Shown here piece after piece: positions 34,698 to 43,540 of a stretch of 63,970 nucleotides of DNA. Position numbers and translations under genes: made by a program. The DNA comes from Terriglobia bacterium. GTDB lineage: Bacteria > Acidobacteriota > Terriglobia > Acidiferrales > UBA7541. How positions within the stretch are numbered: the stretch's first letter is position 1; each line of letters starts with the position of its first letter. The DNA lies in contig JAIQFB010000028.1 of NCBI GenBank assembly GCA_020073485.1, forward strand, positions 1 through 63,970, written 5' to 3'. The notes beneath the pieces were generated by a model. The model was given only the letters and a program-made list of their open reading frames with translations. It did not search any database and had not been told where the DNA came from.

Positions 34698-35456
34698 ATG
34701 AGACCTACAAGATGGGCTTGGCTCGTTGCGTTGCTGTTTTTGCCTGCCGGGGCGTTCGCGCAGGCTCCTGCCGTCATCACCATGGACCAGGAGCCACACC
34801 ACCATCTTTCGCTCAAGAATGACTATCTAAAAGTGTTCCGTGTGGAGGTCGTGCCGGGAGATTCCATTCGGATGCACCAGCACGACCGCGACACGATCGC
34901 CATTGCCATCGGCGATCAGATGGTCACCGTCGGATTTCCCGACAAGCCGGCCGTCCACCAAAAGAATCCCGACGGCCAGCTGAGGCTCCAGAAAACCGGC
35001 TACGTCCATTCCACCAGAGTTGATCCCGGGACCTCGTACCACACCGTGGCCGTCGAACTGCTCCAGCCGCAAGGCAATCCGCGAAACCTATGCGCTGCCG
35101 TCATGGCCGGGCAGCCCCTGAATTGCCCGGCGCCTCCGGCCGGGGCTTCTTCCGCAAAAAACGCCGACGAGCCGCAATTTCAATCCGACCAGACGCTCGT
35201 TCAACTCGTTCGCGTGATTCCCGGACAAAAAATGACCATCGGAGATTTGAAATACTTCGAATTGGTCGTTGCCTTGGACCCGGGAACTCTTTCCCCGGCA
35301 GCTGGAGGTGGAAAAGAGCAGGCGCTGCGCCCCGGCGATTTCGTCTGGTTCGTGAATGGAGGGCCGTCACGCGTATTCAGGAACAACGGCAAGAGCGATG
35401 CGCGAATTGTTAAATTCCAGTTCACGCCCATCGATCCAAACGGCAAATGGCTCTGA
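34698..35456 (+). CDS. Secreted protein with two cupin-like halves
   Basis: A 252-residue exported protein with a signal peptide ending in AFAQ. The N-terminal half has a cupin-like histidine motif (IRMHQHDRDTIAIAIGD), and a further HTVAVE histidine could be a metal ligand. The C-terminal half is cupin-like in strand pattern but lacks the histidines. Separating them is a Pro/Ala linker (APPAGASSAKN). The function is unknown. It is transcribed divergently from the porin gene. Confidence 0.7.
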   Translation: MRPTRWAWLVALLFLPAGAFAQAPAVITMDQEPHHHLSLKNDYLKVFRVEVVPGDSIRMHQHDRDTIAIAIGDQMVTVGFPDKPAVHQKNPDGQLRLQKTGYVHSTRVDPGTSYHTVAVELLQPQGNPRNLCAAVMAGQPLNCPAPPAGASSAKNADEPQFQSDQTLVQLVRVIPGQKMTIGDLKYFELVVALDPGTLSPAAGGGKEQALRPGDFVWFVNGGPSRVFRNNGKSDARIVKFQFTPIDPNGKWL

Positions 35457-35567
35457 GTTCCCCCGAGGCTCGCGGCGGCGAATGGCGCGCCTTCCAAAAA
35501 AACGGCAACCCCGGAACGTGGCGCTTCATCGAATCCCGTGCCCAAAGATTAATTCGGGAGAGAAAAC

Positions 35568-35948
35568 ATGCGATTTGCCAGGATCGTTTTTCTGGTCGCG
35601 GGGACTTACGGCGTTCTGGTCCTTACGCCTGTGTATTTCATGGAGAATGCCATTGGACAACAGATGCCGCCGCCGATTACACATCCGGAATATTTCTACG
35701 GTTTCCTCGGAGTCGGGCTTGCTTGGCAATTCTTGTTTTTGGCGCTTTCCACCGATCCCGTGAAATACCGTGCCATGATCCTGCCGTCAATCGTGGAAAA
35801 AATCAGCTTCGGAATCGCTCTCGTAATTCTCCATGCGCAGGGCCGGGTTGCGATGTCCACCCTCGGTGTCGGTTCGATCGATTGGATTTTTGCGTTCCTT
35901 TTCCTCGCGGCGTATTTGAAAACAAAGCCGGCCCGCGCCGGAGCTTGA
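35568..35948 (+). CDS. Four-helix membrane protein of unknown function
   Basis: A 126-residue integral membrane protein with about four helices (residues roughly 4-24, 43-62, 70-90 and 97-117). GGGAGAG precedes the ATG. It lies 111 bases after the cupin-like gene on the same strand. No family is recognised. Confidence 0.65.
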   Translation: MRFARIVFLVAGTYGVLVLTPVYFMENAIGQQMPPPITHPEYFYGFLGVGLAWQFLFLALSTDPVKYRAMILPSIVEKISFGIALVILHAQGRVAMSTLGVGSIDWIFAFLFLAAYLKTKPARAGA

Positions 35949-36008
35949 TTCCCTCAATCGCTACGGCGTTTCGGCCGCCGATTTTCTTGGAACGGGTTTC
36001 GTTTGCCT

Positions 36009-36830
36009 TCATGCGTGTGGCTTAATTCGGCCCGTTTGGCCCAAGATTAATCCACTCGCGGATCGGACCCCAGCCGAGAGCTCGCGGCAGCTAAGGTCCC
36101 AACAGAAAAACTCAAATACCGCTTCTCGGCGAAATCGCTGAAGATCGTAATTTCCAGCCTTGAGCACTGCGCGATGTTCCCTCCAGACGACGGCCAGCGT
36201 GCCTAGCAGGAAGAGTCTGTGCGTTGCGCTCAGGGCGTGCTGCAACAGGCCAAGCCGTGCCGCACGCACCCGCGCAAGCATCGAGGCCTGGAACTTCAGG
36301 TGGTTTGCTTCGTCCTCCAAAATGCGCGTGCAGATCATCTTGAGGATCGCTGACCCGGTGGCCGAGCGCAGCGCCCGGTAATAGGGGACGGCAATAATTT
36401 CCGCGGTCACGAGAACGGTCAACGACAGTTCCAAGCCCGCAAGCCCACGCAAACGCCGAAAAATCGTATCCACCCAATTTCTTGAGACCACCGGGATGGA
36501 TTGAGACTCCAGAAACGCGTCCAGGTACCGGCTGTGCTGTTGCTCTTCTTTGATGAACAGATCCAGCGCGTCGGCAAAATAGGGATCGTTCACCGCTCGT
36601 CCGTACTTCCGGCCGCGTTGCAGCAATCGCTGCCCCCTCGAGCCTTCACCCAGCTGAAATTGCTGGATCGATTTCGTTACAATGGACAGCTCTTTCGCCG
36701 TCAATTGAACTGAAACTCGGCGAGACACGTGCAGCGCGGTCATGCTGCGCCGCGAAAAATGGGAGAGCCACTTCCTGGATTCCGCGCAACCACCGGAATT
36801 TTCATTTGCCATGCTGTGTTTGGGAAGCAT
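36009..36830 (-). CDS. Ferritin-like di-iron protein
   Basis: A protein of about 273 residues with the ligand pattern of a ferritin-like four-helix bundle. KEEQQH gives a Glu-x-x-His, a middle helix has a lone Glu in LVTAEIIAVPYY, and EDEANH gives a second Glu-x-x-His. This is the arrangement of di-iron oxidases and rubrerythrin-like proteins. The N-terminal 50 residues are variable, so the start is uncertain: codons at 36854 (TTG), 36830, 36812 and 36743 are all open and none has a good ribosome binding site. The substrate cannot be told. Confidence 0.7.
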   Translation of the reverse strand: MLPKHSMANENSGGCAESRKWLSHFSRRSMTALHVSRRVSVQLTAKELSIVTKSIQQFQLGEGSRGQRLLQRGRKYGRAVNDPYFADALDLFIKEEQQHSRYLDAFLESQSIPVVSRNWVDTIFRRLRGLAGLELSLTVLVTAEIIAVPYYRALRSATGSAILKMICTRILEDEANHLKFQASMLARVRAARLGLLQHALSATHRLFLLGTLAVVWREHRAVLKAGNYDLQRFRREAVFEFFCWDLSCRELSAGVRSASGLILGQTGRIKPHA

Positions 36831-37058
36831 TCCATTTACCAAACCAGGGCCCAATGTTTGGTCAAGAAAACGAAGGAGATAGCGAAACGAAAACGCTCAA
36901 AACGGGCCAACCTGAATTTCCGCGGCCGGCGTTCCTATGGGGCATCTGACGCACCCGTGTCCGCCGGACAACAACGCAGACAGCCGCTTAGTGGGATTGC
37001 CTTGCAGGGGCCATCACGAATTCTTAATTCAGGCCCGTGAATGCGCCTGAAAAATTCG

Positions 37059-38558
37059 TCAGGAAATAGGAGTGGCGTGCGCTTCGATGGCTTTGGTCGC
37101 TTCGGCTATGCCGCGATCGATGGTCGGTTGCCAGTCGGCGTGCGGCACCGGCGAAGCCTGCGCCGCTTGATAGCACCGCAGGGCGTCCGCCGGCCGGCTG
37201 AGGCGCTTCAAATACATGCGCCCGGCGGCCATCTGCGCAAGCAGCCCCTGTTTTTCCGCGGGATAGGCCAGCGCCAGGGCATTGTATTCCCCAGCGGCGC
37301 GATCCACATCCGGCTGCGTTTCCAGTTGACGGCAAAGATCGAGCCATACGGACGCGCCGAGCTTCTCTCCGCCGGTGTTCTTGAAATCGTGAAAGGTCAG
37401 CAGCGCTGCCTCGGGATCGTTGGCTTTTAGTTCCAGGCCTACGATTTTTTCAAGCGCGTCGCGATGCGCGGGCAGATCGTTTTTCTTGCAATAAATATTT
37501 TGAAGCATCCGGTAGGCGTCGATGGAATCCGGTTTTTCCTGCAATACTTTTTTTAGGTTGGAGAGCGCCGCGTCCAGTTGTCCCGCTTCCATCTGCTCGC
37601 TGGCCTGGTCCAGCAACGGGTGGCTGACCCACGCGATCTTGTCCTGAATTCCTTTTTCCGCCATTTGCTCAAGCCCGGATTTCTGCACTCCCACGGCAAT
37701 CACGGCGCCAAAGACGAATCCCCCGATGTGCGCCCAATGCGCCACGCCCGAGGCCTGCCCGAATACCGTTCCATAGAAGATTTCCATCGCCAGCCAGAGC
37801 GGGAGCAGCCAGTAGGCCGCCATTTTGAACCGGTAAAAGCGGTACATCAGCAACCAGCCCATTTCGATCTTCGTCGTCGGGAAGCGGACCAGAAATGCGC
37901 CCATCAGTCCCGCGATCGCTCCCGAAGCGCCGATGGTCGGAGTGAGGCTGCCAGCGTTGGCCATGACGTGCACTTGCAGCGCCAGAATTCCGGCAACCAT
38001 GTAAAACGCGGGATAGATCAGCCGGCCCCAGGTATCTTCCAGGACCGCTCCGGCAAGCCACAAGAACCACATGTTGCCGATCAGATGCAGCCAGCCGCCG
38101 TGCAGAAAATTGGCGGTGACCAGGCTCAGCGCGGTTTGATGCGCGGGGATGAACGCGTACTTGTTCACCAGTGAAGTCTCGGATAACTCCTCATAGCGCT
38201 TGGAAAGCGCGTCCATCTCCTCTTGCATGGTCTCGGGGTGCTCGTCCGCTGCCATGCGCATCCTGGCGTCCCAGGCGTCATGCACGTCGCGGCTCGGATT
38301 TGTGGCTTCCTTCCAAAGGCTGGGATTTTTTGTCTGGACCGTGGTGATGAAATCCGCCGCCTTGCCTTCCACCTTCAGATCCGGATGCATCGCTGCCAGC
38401 AGGATCAGGTGCACGCGTGTCTCACCCAGTTCCGGCGCCTCGCGGTCCATCGTCCAGTGGGTCCCCAGGAAGATCACGACGTTGAGCGCAATGATGCCGA
38501 TCGTGATGACCGGCCAACGGCGCCCCTGCATATTTTCGTGGCGAAGCGGGATCAGCAT
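37059..38558 (-). CDS. Rhomboid-family intramembrane serine protease with TPR tail
   Basis: A 499-residue protein. Helix 1 (about 17-35) is followed by a long charged loop of about 105 residues. The rhomboid core follows: GGWLHLIGNMWFLW (helix 2, HxxxN), the catalytic serine in GASGAIAG, and the catalytic histidine in AHWAHIGGFVFG. The last 190 residues form three to four TPR-like repeats (AALSNLKKVLQEKPDSIDAYRML). GGGAGG precedes the ATG. The long first loop and TPR tail suggest protein partners on both sides of the membrane. Rhomboids cleave transmembrane segments. Confidence 0.92.
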   Translation of the reverse strand: MLIPLRHENMQGRRWPVITIGIIALNVVIFLGTHWTMDREAPELGETRVHLILLAAMHPDLKVEGKAADFITTVQTKNPSLWKEATNPSRDVHDAWDARMRMAADEHPETMQEEMDALSKRYEELSETSLVNKYAFIPAHQTALSLVTANFLHGGWLHLIGNMWFLWLAGAVLEDTWGRLIYPAFYMVAGILALQVHVMANAGSLTPTIGASGAIAGLMGAFLVRFPTTKIEMGWLLMYRFYRFKMAAYWLLPLWLAMEIFYGTVFGQASGVAHWAHIGGFVFGAVIAVGVQKSGLEQMAEKGIQDKIAWVSHPLLDQASEQMEAGQLDAALSNLKKVLQEKPDSIDAYRMLQNIYCKKNDLPAHRDALEKIVGLELKANDPEAALLTFHDFKNTGGEKLGASVWLDLCRQLETQPDVDRAAGEYNALALAYPAEKQGLLAQMAAGRMYLKRLSRPADALRCYQAAQASPVPHADWQPTIDRGIAEATKAIEAHATPIS

Positions 38559-38918
38559 GGACAGACCTCCCTCAGAGGCAGAAAATCGTGGCGTTCCGGG
38601 ATGGTTTTCCTTAGATAAGTGTAGGGGTACCCACGATGGTGAACCCCCGCAATTTATGGCGCGAATGGGAATCAGTTACAGCTTACGGTTAGGGCACGAA
38701 ACGCAGGCAAGATATCCGCTTCTGCGGGCCTGGGATTAGCTTCTAACATCAACGCACATATAGAGTTGCAGCGATCTCTGCCAAAATGGTGATCGATCCA
38801 GAAGTAGCCTGGGTCACTGGGAGAATCGGTCACAAAAAGATGGAGGTTTTGTAGAGGCCTTTCCGTCCCGTGCCTTCCGAGACGGAAAGGGCAGTTCTAG
38901 GTACCAGGAAATCGCTCC
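38559..38918. other. 360-base gap with a strong hairpin
   Basis: No gene is visible. The stretch holds a hairpin (CCTTTCCGTC, 38858-38867, paired with 38881-38890) downstream of the 2-hydroxyacid oxidase gene. It also carries a 16-base sequence at 38845-38860 whose complement recurs at 42242-42257. No T tract follows the hairpin on either strand. Confidence 0.45.
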
Positions 38919-40121
38919 TCACGCATTCAAATAATGCCTGGAAATTTCGCCAAGCGTTTTCGCCCCTGACAAGCGCATGGTGAACTCAAGTTCCCCTTTC
39001 AGATGTTCCAGGACAGTCTGCACGCCCATCCAGCCTCCGAGCGCCAGCCCGTACATGACCGGCCGTGCGATGGCCACGGCATTGGCGCCTAGCGCCAGCG
39101 CCTTGAAGACGTCCTGCCCGCGGCGTATGCCCCCGTCGATGACGATGGTGAGGCGTCCGCCCACGGCATCCACGATCCGCGGCAGCACGGTGATCGACGC
39201 CGGAGTGTCGTCGAGGTTGCGTCCGCCGTGGTTGGACACCTGAATTCCGGCGCACCCATGATCGACGGCCATCACCGCCAGTTCCGGCGACAACACGCCT
39301 TTCAGGATCACCGGCAGCCCGGTTGTCTTCTGGATGAAGGCAACGTCTTCCCACCCGAGGTCCGGCTTGAACGGGCGCGTGCCCCGGGCCCGTGGCTCGG
39401 GAAAATTTCCCTGCGGCAGCGGGTTCACAAAATGATTTCGCCGGTCGGTTTCGCGATTGCCGTTGCTGACGCCGTCAATGGTCAGGACGATGGCCAGATA
39501 CCCTGCCGCCTTGGCGCGTTGCAATAATTCCCGCGCCACGCCCGGGTCATCGGGAAAGTAAAGCTGAAACCATTTCGGCCCGGGACTGGCCTTGGCGATT
39601 TGTTCCATGGTCAATGTGGATTGCGAGGGCACTTCGAACAGCGTGCCGGCGGCGTCGGTACCCTTGGCCGTGCCCGCTTCGGCCGTGACGTGGGCCATGC
39701 CGTGCCCGCCCATGACGCTGGTGATGATGGGCATGGCGATTTTCGAGCCCAGCAGCGTGGCGGTCATGTCGGCGTCTTTGTAGCCGCTGAGATAGCGGGG
39801 CACGATCGTCAGCCGCTTGTACGCCGCTTCGTTCTCGCGCCTGGTCCATTCGTCGCCCGCCGCGCTCGAAATGTAGCCGAAGCCGCCCGCGGGGATTACT
39901 TTTTGCGCCAGGCCTTCCAGTTCGCGGAGATTGATGAGGTCGATTTTCTTGATTTCCGTGGGCGCATCGTAGCCGGGAACGGAAACGCTGGGAGAGGGCG
40001 TCTGCGGAGGCGCGGCTTCGGGCGTAGTGGGAGCAGCAGGTTGCCCCAGTAGAGGCGCGGCCGCGCCCAGCGTTGCGGCGGCAGCAGTGGCAGTCAAAAA
40101 ATCCCGGCGCTTTTGATCCAT
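38919..40121 (-). CDS. FMN-dependent 2-hydroxyacid oxidase/dehydrogenase, Tat-exported
   Basis: A 400-residue member of the L-lactate oxidase/glycolate oxidase family. It begins with a twin-arginine signal (KRRDFLTATAAAA). The FMN barrel includes the catalytic histidine and substrate arginine in SNHGGRNLDD and the flavin phosphate site (IDGGIRRGQDVFKALALGA). Most family members are cytoplasmic; export of a folded flavoprotein through Tat implies oxidation of lactate or another 2-hydroxyacid in the periplasm. AGGAGAG precedes the ATG. It follows the sugar dehydrogenase gene by 90 bases on the same strand. Confidence 0.9.
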   Translation of the reverse strand: MDQKRRDFLTATAAAATLGAAAPLLGQPAAPTTPEAAPPQTPSPSVSVPGYDAPTEIKKIDLINLRELEGLAQKVIPAGGFGYISSAAGDEWTRRENEAAYKRLTIVPRYLSGYKDADMTATLLGSKIAMPIITSVMGGHGMAHVTAEAGTAKGTDAAGTLFEVPSQSTLTMEQIAKASPGPKWFQLYFPDDPGVARELLQRAKAAGYLAIVLTIDGVSNGNRETDRRNHFVNPLPQGNFPEPRARGTRPFKPDLGWEDVAFIQKTTGLPVILKGVLSPELAVMAVDHGCAGIQVSNHGGRNLDDTPASITVLPRIVDAVGGRLTIVIDGGIRRGQDVFKALALGANAVAIARPVMYGLALGGWMGVQTVLEHLKGELEFTMRLSGAKTLGEISRHYLNA

Positions 40122-40211
40122 AAGTCTCTCCTCTTCTTCCTCTGTGGTCTCTGTGTTAGGTCTTTAACTTTTCGTCGACGGCGACGAATACAAGGAGAGT
40201 GGCCCGCCGCG

Positions 40212-42011
40212 TTAGTGCGACGCCATCTGGCTCGACGCCGGCGTCACCACCGCCATCATTTTCCGAATCATGCCGTCGCTCTTGCTCATGATATAGAGTT
40301 CGCCGTCGCCACCCATCGAAAGCCGCACATCCGCGCGGCCTCCGCCGTAGGGAACGCCGTAGGGATCGATCGTGCCCTGCAGGAACATCTTGCCGCGCCA
40401 TCCTCCGGTGGTAGCCGCCGCGCCCGGCAGCACGCCTTTGGGAGAATCCGGATTGGCGACGCCGTCCTTGTGCGCGTAGGTCTCGGCAACAATGTCATAC
40501 ATTCGGCGCTGCACCGGGTTCTGGGCCGATTGATCGAACGGGCTCTTGTACATCACCTGGATTTCGTGAATGGGCACCTGTTTTCCGCGTATGCTGCGTG
40601 AGGCGATCATCTCATTCAGATCGGTGTAAAAGATCCGCCCCGTGGTCAGGTCCGTAAATATATATTTCCCGACCATCTGCGGCATCAGCTTTCCGCGATA
40701 GACGAAGCCGCTTCCGATCGCATCGCCTTCTTGATGGCTATAGGTCGCCACCGGATAAATCGGCGCGACCGGTTTTTCCATTCCTTCCACGGTGAGCAAA
40801 TCCGTTTGCGGAAAAGGAACCTGCGGATTGACCTGGGTGCCGGTCTTGCCGCCGCCGGTGACAATCATCACTTCATTTCCTTCGCGCTCGGCGTAGCCGT
40901 AATTTCCGCCCTTGGTGACGATATCCACCTCTTCCCAGGAATGCAGCCCGATATCATTCACCAGCAGCGTGTTCGTGGCCGCATCCCAATCCATGCGGTG
41001 CGGATTGCGGAATCCGTAAGCGAAGATTTCCGGCCGCGCTCCGGCCACGGACAAAAATGGATTCGGGTCCGGCCCGGCGCCGGGGATGCGATACCTGCCG
41101 TTCTCGCTGAGTTTGTCCTTCGGGCGCAACGCCAGATTCGGAGTGATCCGAATGATCTTGCCCGGCAGCGCATTCAGCGACTGGGGAATGACATGAATTG
41201 CCCCGGGAGTCTCTCCCGACCCGCCATCGCCCAGCGAAACGTAGAGATTTCCGTAATCCGCGCTGCCAGGTTTGGCCAGTGGATTGAACACAATGTCGTC
41301 CATGGGGTGGATCAAAGTGCTGAACCCGACGCGTAGGATTTCCCGCGCCGTCCCCTCGAATGTGGAATTTTTTATGTTCGTGTCCGTCCATTCCACCAGC
41401 ACCGATTCGTTCAGGAAATCGCCCACCGGAGGCTTGGTCACCGCGGTCGGCGTGTACCCATCCAGATTCAGGCTGGGCATGTGCGCGTTGGTCGGCATGA
41501 CTGCGCCCGGCTTCGACGGGTCTTCGGAGTGCACGGTATAAAATTTGCCGTTTTTCGCGTAATTGGGATCGAAAGCAATCGCCTGGATTCCGGTGGTCAG
41601 GCGATCCGTGCTGTACCGGGGAAAAATTTCCGCAAGCGTAATGTACGGAGTGAATTTCTTCGTTGCCTTGTCCAGGATATAGAGATTGCCGTTCATCTCC
41701 GCGACGAAAAACCGCGTGGACGCCAGCGGAGCGTCGGCCGGCTCCGAACGCATGGAAACGATGCGCGCGAGCTGCCCGTGATAATCGATGGGAGGCGGGT
41801 AACGTTGACCCATCAACGCGCTCGACAGCGGCGGCGTCGCATAATCTTCGATCAAAATCGCGGTGCCATCCTTGCTGACTTCCGACTTGGCAGGATATTG
41901 CAAGGGATACTGCGCCCAAACCGCGGGCAGGCTCAATAGCAGCCCAGCTGCGAAGACAATTCCGAAATAAAAGCACGATTGCCGCCTGGCATTTCCCGGT
42001 GCGCGTCGCAT
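40212..42011 (-). CDS. PQQ-type glucose/sorbosone dehydrogenase-like protein, exported
   Basis: A 599-residue secreted protein. The start at 42011 (MRRAPGNARRQS) yields a signal peptide ending in AVWAQ and has GGGGAG nine bases upstream; the frame extends 45 codons further without support. The body is a six-bladed propeller of the soluble glucose/sorbosone dehydrogenase family (AIAFDPNYAKNGKFY, GDGGSGETPG, AYGFRNPHRMDWD, WEEVDIVTKGGNYGY). It likely oxidises a sugar or polyol with PQQ in the periplasm. Together with the Tat-exported hydroxyacid oxidase it suggests periplasmic oxidation feeding the respiratory chain. Confidence 0.82.
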   Translation of the reverse strand: MRRAPGNARRQSCFYFGIVFAAGLLLSLPAVWAQYPLQYPAKSEVSKDGTAILIEDYATPPLSSALMGQRYPPPIDYHGQLARIVSMRSEPADAPLASTRFFVAEMNGNLYILDKATKKFTPYITLAEIFPRYSTDRLTTGIQAIAFDPNYAKNGKFYTVHSEDPSKPGAVMPTNAHMPSLNLDGYTPTAVTKPPVGDFLNESVLVEWTDTNIKNSTFEGTAREILRVGFSTLIHPMDDIVFNPLAKPGSADYGNLYVSLGDGGSGETPGAIHVIPQSLNALPGKIIRITPNLALRPKDKLSENGRYRIPGAGPDPNPFLSVAGARPEIFAYGFRNPHRMDWDAATNTLLVNDIGLHSWEEVDIVTKGGNYGYAEREGNEVMIVTGGGKTGTQVNPQVPFPQTDLLTVEGMEKPVAPIYPVATYSHQEGDAIGSGFVYRGKLMPQMVGKYIFTDLTTGRIFYTDLNEMIASRSIRGKQVPIHEIQVMYKSPFDQSAQNPVQRRMYDIVAETYAHKDGVANPDSPKGVLPGAAATTGGWRGKMFLQGTIDPYGVPYGGGRADVRLSMGGDGELYIMSKSDGMIRKMMAVVTPASSQMASH

Positions 42012-42456
42012 GGTAATGGTCTCCCCGTTCCGATCATCGCGCAGCCTGGCGTCCGTCGTTGCGATACATTCCAATGACGGGCGCGCCGGATCGACGCGAA
42101 GTAAAATGGCCTGTGCGCGATGAGTATAATACGGGTCCGCCGCCAAAAATCACTGAAAGAGCACTGGCGGACGATCAACACCCCATTGGCCCAATATCAC
42201 TCGAACCGTGTCCTCGGCGTCCCGAAGAATACGGGATGCAGAGGCCTCTACAAAACCATATCGTCACCGCGCGGGCTGCTTTTGTAGCGGCCGTTCACGG
42301 TGAGCGTTCATGGTGAACCGCCCGCATTTTTTGGGCGGCCAGCTTTTTCTTTCCACACTGGTCGAGTCCAAGTCACTATCCTGTGATTCAAAAGTTTAGT
42401 ATAATAATTTTTGCTGGGCTGCATCCCGACGTCAGGGAGCGGCACCGGAGGTTGTC
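42012..42456. other. 445-base gap before panB
   Basis: No gene is seen. It holds a 16-base match (42242-42257) to the complement of 38845-38860, two small hairpins near 42293-42345, and a TATAAT hexamer at 42400-42405, 52 bases before panB, which may be its -10 element. No good -35 box could be placed. Confidence 0.4.
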
Positions 42457-43344
42457 ATGAGTGTTGTTCCTTCCCTGAGCAACGGCAAGATCACCGTGCC
42501 GGGCATCCTGCAGCGTAAGTCCGGTACTCACTCGCAAAATTCCACACCGCAAAAAATTACGTGTCTGACTGCGTATGACTATCCCACGGCGCGGCTGCTC
42601 GACGAAGCCGGCGTGGATATCCTGCTGGTAGGCGATTCGCTGGCGATGGTCGTGCTCGGCTATGAGAGCACGCTTCCGGTCACCATGGAGGAGATGCTGC
42701 ATTGCACGCGCGCGGTGCGCCGCGGCACGCGCCGCTCGCTGCTGGTGGCGGACATGCCCTATGGCAGCTATCACGACGACCCGATGCAGGCCGTGCGCAA
42801 CGGCGTGCGGTTTGTGAAGGAAGCGGGCGCGGAGGCCATCAAGCTTGAGGGCGGCGAGCGCCGCCTGGACTTGATCGCACGCTTGGTGGACGCGGAGATT
42901 CCCGTCATGGGGCACATCGGCCTCACACCGCAATCAGTCAACGCCTTCGGCGGGTTCCGCGTGCAAGGCAAAACGGAAGAAGCCGGCGAACAGATCCTGC
43001 GCGACGCCCGCGCGGTGGAAGCCGCGGGCGCTTTTTCCATCGTGCTTGAATCCATTCCCCGGGAACTTGCGGCGCGCATCACGGCCGAATTAAAAATTCC
43101 CACCATTGGTATCGGCGCGGGCCCCGATTGCGACGGCCAGGTTCTGGTGATTCACGATATGCTGGGCATGAGCTTCGGCCACCAGCCGAAATTCGCGCGG
43201 CGCTACGCCGAGGTCGGCGAACAGATTTCCCGCGCGGCGGCCGAATATTGCCGCGACGTGCAGCAGGGAAATTTTCCCTCGGACGGCGAATCGTACCATT
43301 TGAGCCCGGAGCATCGCGGCGTGCCTGTTGCGCGCCGCGGGTAG
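42457..43344 (+). CDS. panB: 3-methyl-2-oxobutanoate hydroxymethyltransferase (ketopantoate hydroxymethyltransferase)
   Basis: A 295-residue enzyme that makes ketopantoate from 2-oxoisovalerate and methylene-THF in pantothenate synthesis. It has the family blocks LTAYDYPTARLLDEAG, LVGDSLAMVVLGYEST (metal-binding Asp), IKLEGG, GHIGLTPQSVNAFGGFRVQG and TIGIGAGPDCDGQVLV. The N terminus is about 20 residues longer than in E. coli. GGAGG precedes the ATG. It leads the order panB, dinB-like, panC on the plus strand. Confidence 0.96.
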   Translation: MSVVPSLSNGKITVPGILQRKSGTHSQNSTPQKITCLTAYDYPTARLLDEAGVDILLVGDSLAMVVLGYESTLPVTMEEMLHCTRAVRRGTRRSLLVADMPYGSYHDDPMQAVRNGVRFVKEAGAEAIKLEGGERRLDLIARLVDAEIPVMGHIGLTPQSVNAFGGFRVQGKTEEAGEQILRDARAVEAAGAFSIVLESIPRELAARITAELKIPTIGIGAGPDCDGQVLVIHDMLGMSFGHQPKFARRYAEVGEQISRAAAEYCRDVQQGNFPSDGESYHLSPEHRGVPVARRG

Positions 43345-43369
43345 TGGCTGCAAAAATTGTTTTTTGCCC

Positions 43370-43449
43370 GTCATTCCGAGCGAAGCGAGGAATCCCTCCT
43401 TGGTTTGGTTCCAAAAGAAAGAGCCATTCCTCGCTTCGCTCGGAATGAC
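43370..43449. repeat. Dispersed palindromic repeat, family B, copy 1
   Basis: GTCATTCCGAGCGAAGCGAG and its complement CTCGCTTCGCTCGGAATGAC form the ends of an 80-base element with an internal spacer. It lies between panB and the dinB-like gene. A second, less perfect copy is near 56.3 kb. Confidence 0.85.
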
Positions 43450-43540
43450 GACATTCTAAGTTTTTCTGTAAGCTGGGAAGTCGCGCCCCGGAAAGCTTTG
43501 GTTCAACGCACAAAAACAAACGATTCTCGGGAGGACATCG

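Noticed and set aside
40122-40211. Fragment resembling another dispersed repeat (CACAGAGACCACAGAGG on the minus strand)
   Set aside because: Only one copy in this window, so it cannot be called a repeat from this sequence alone.
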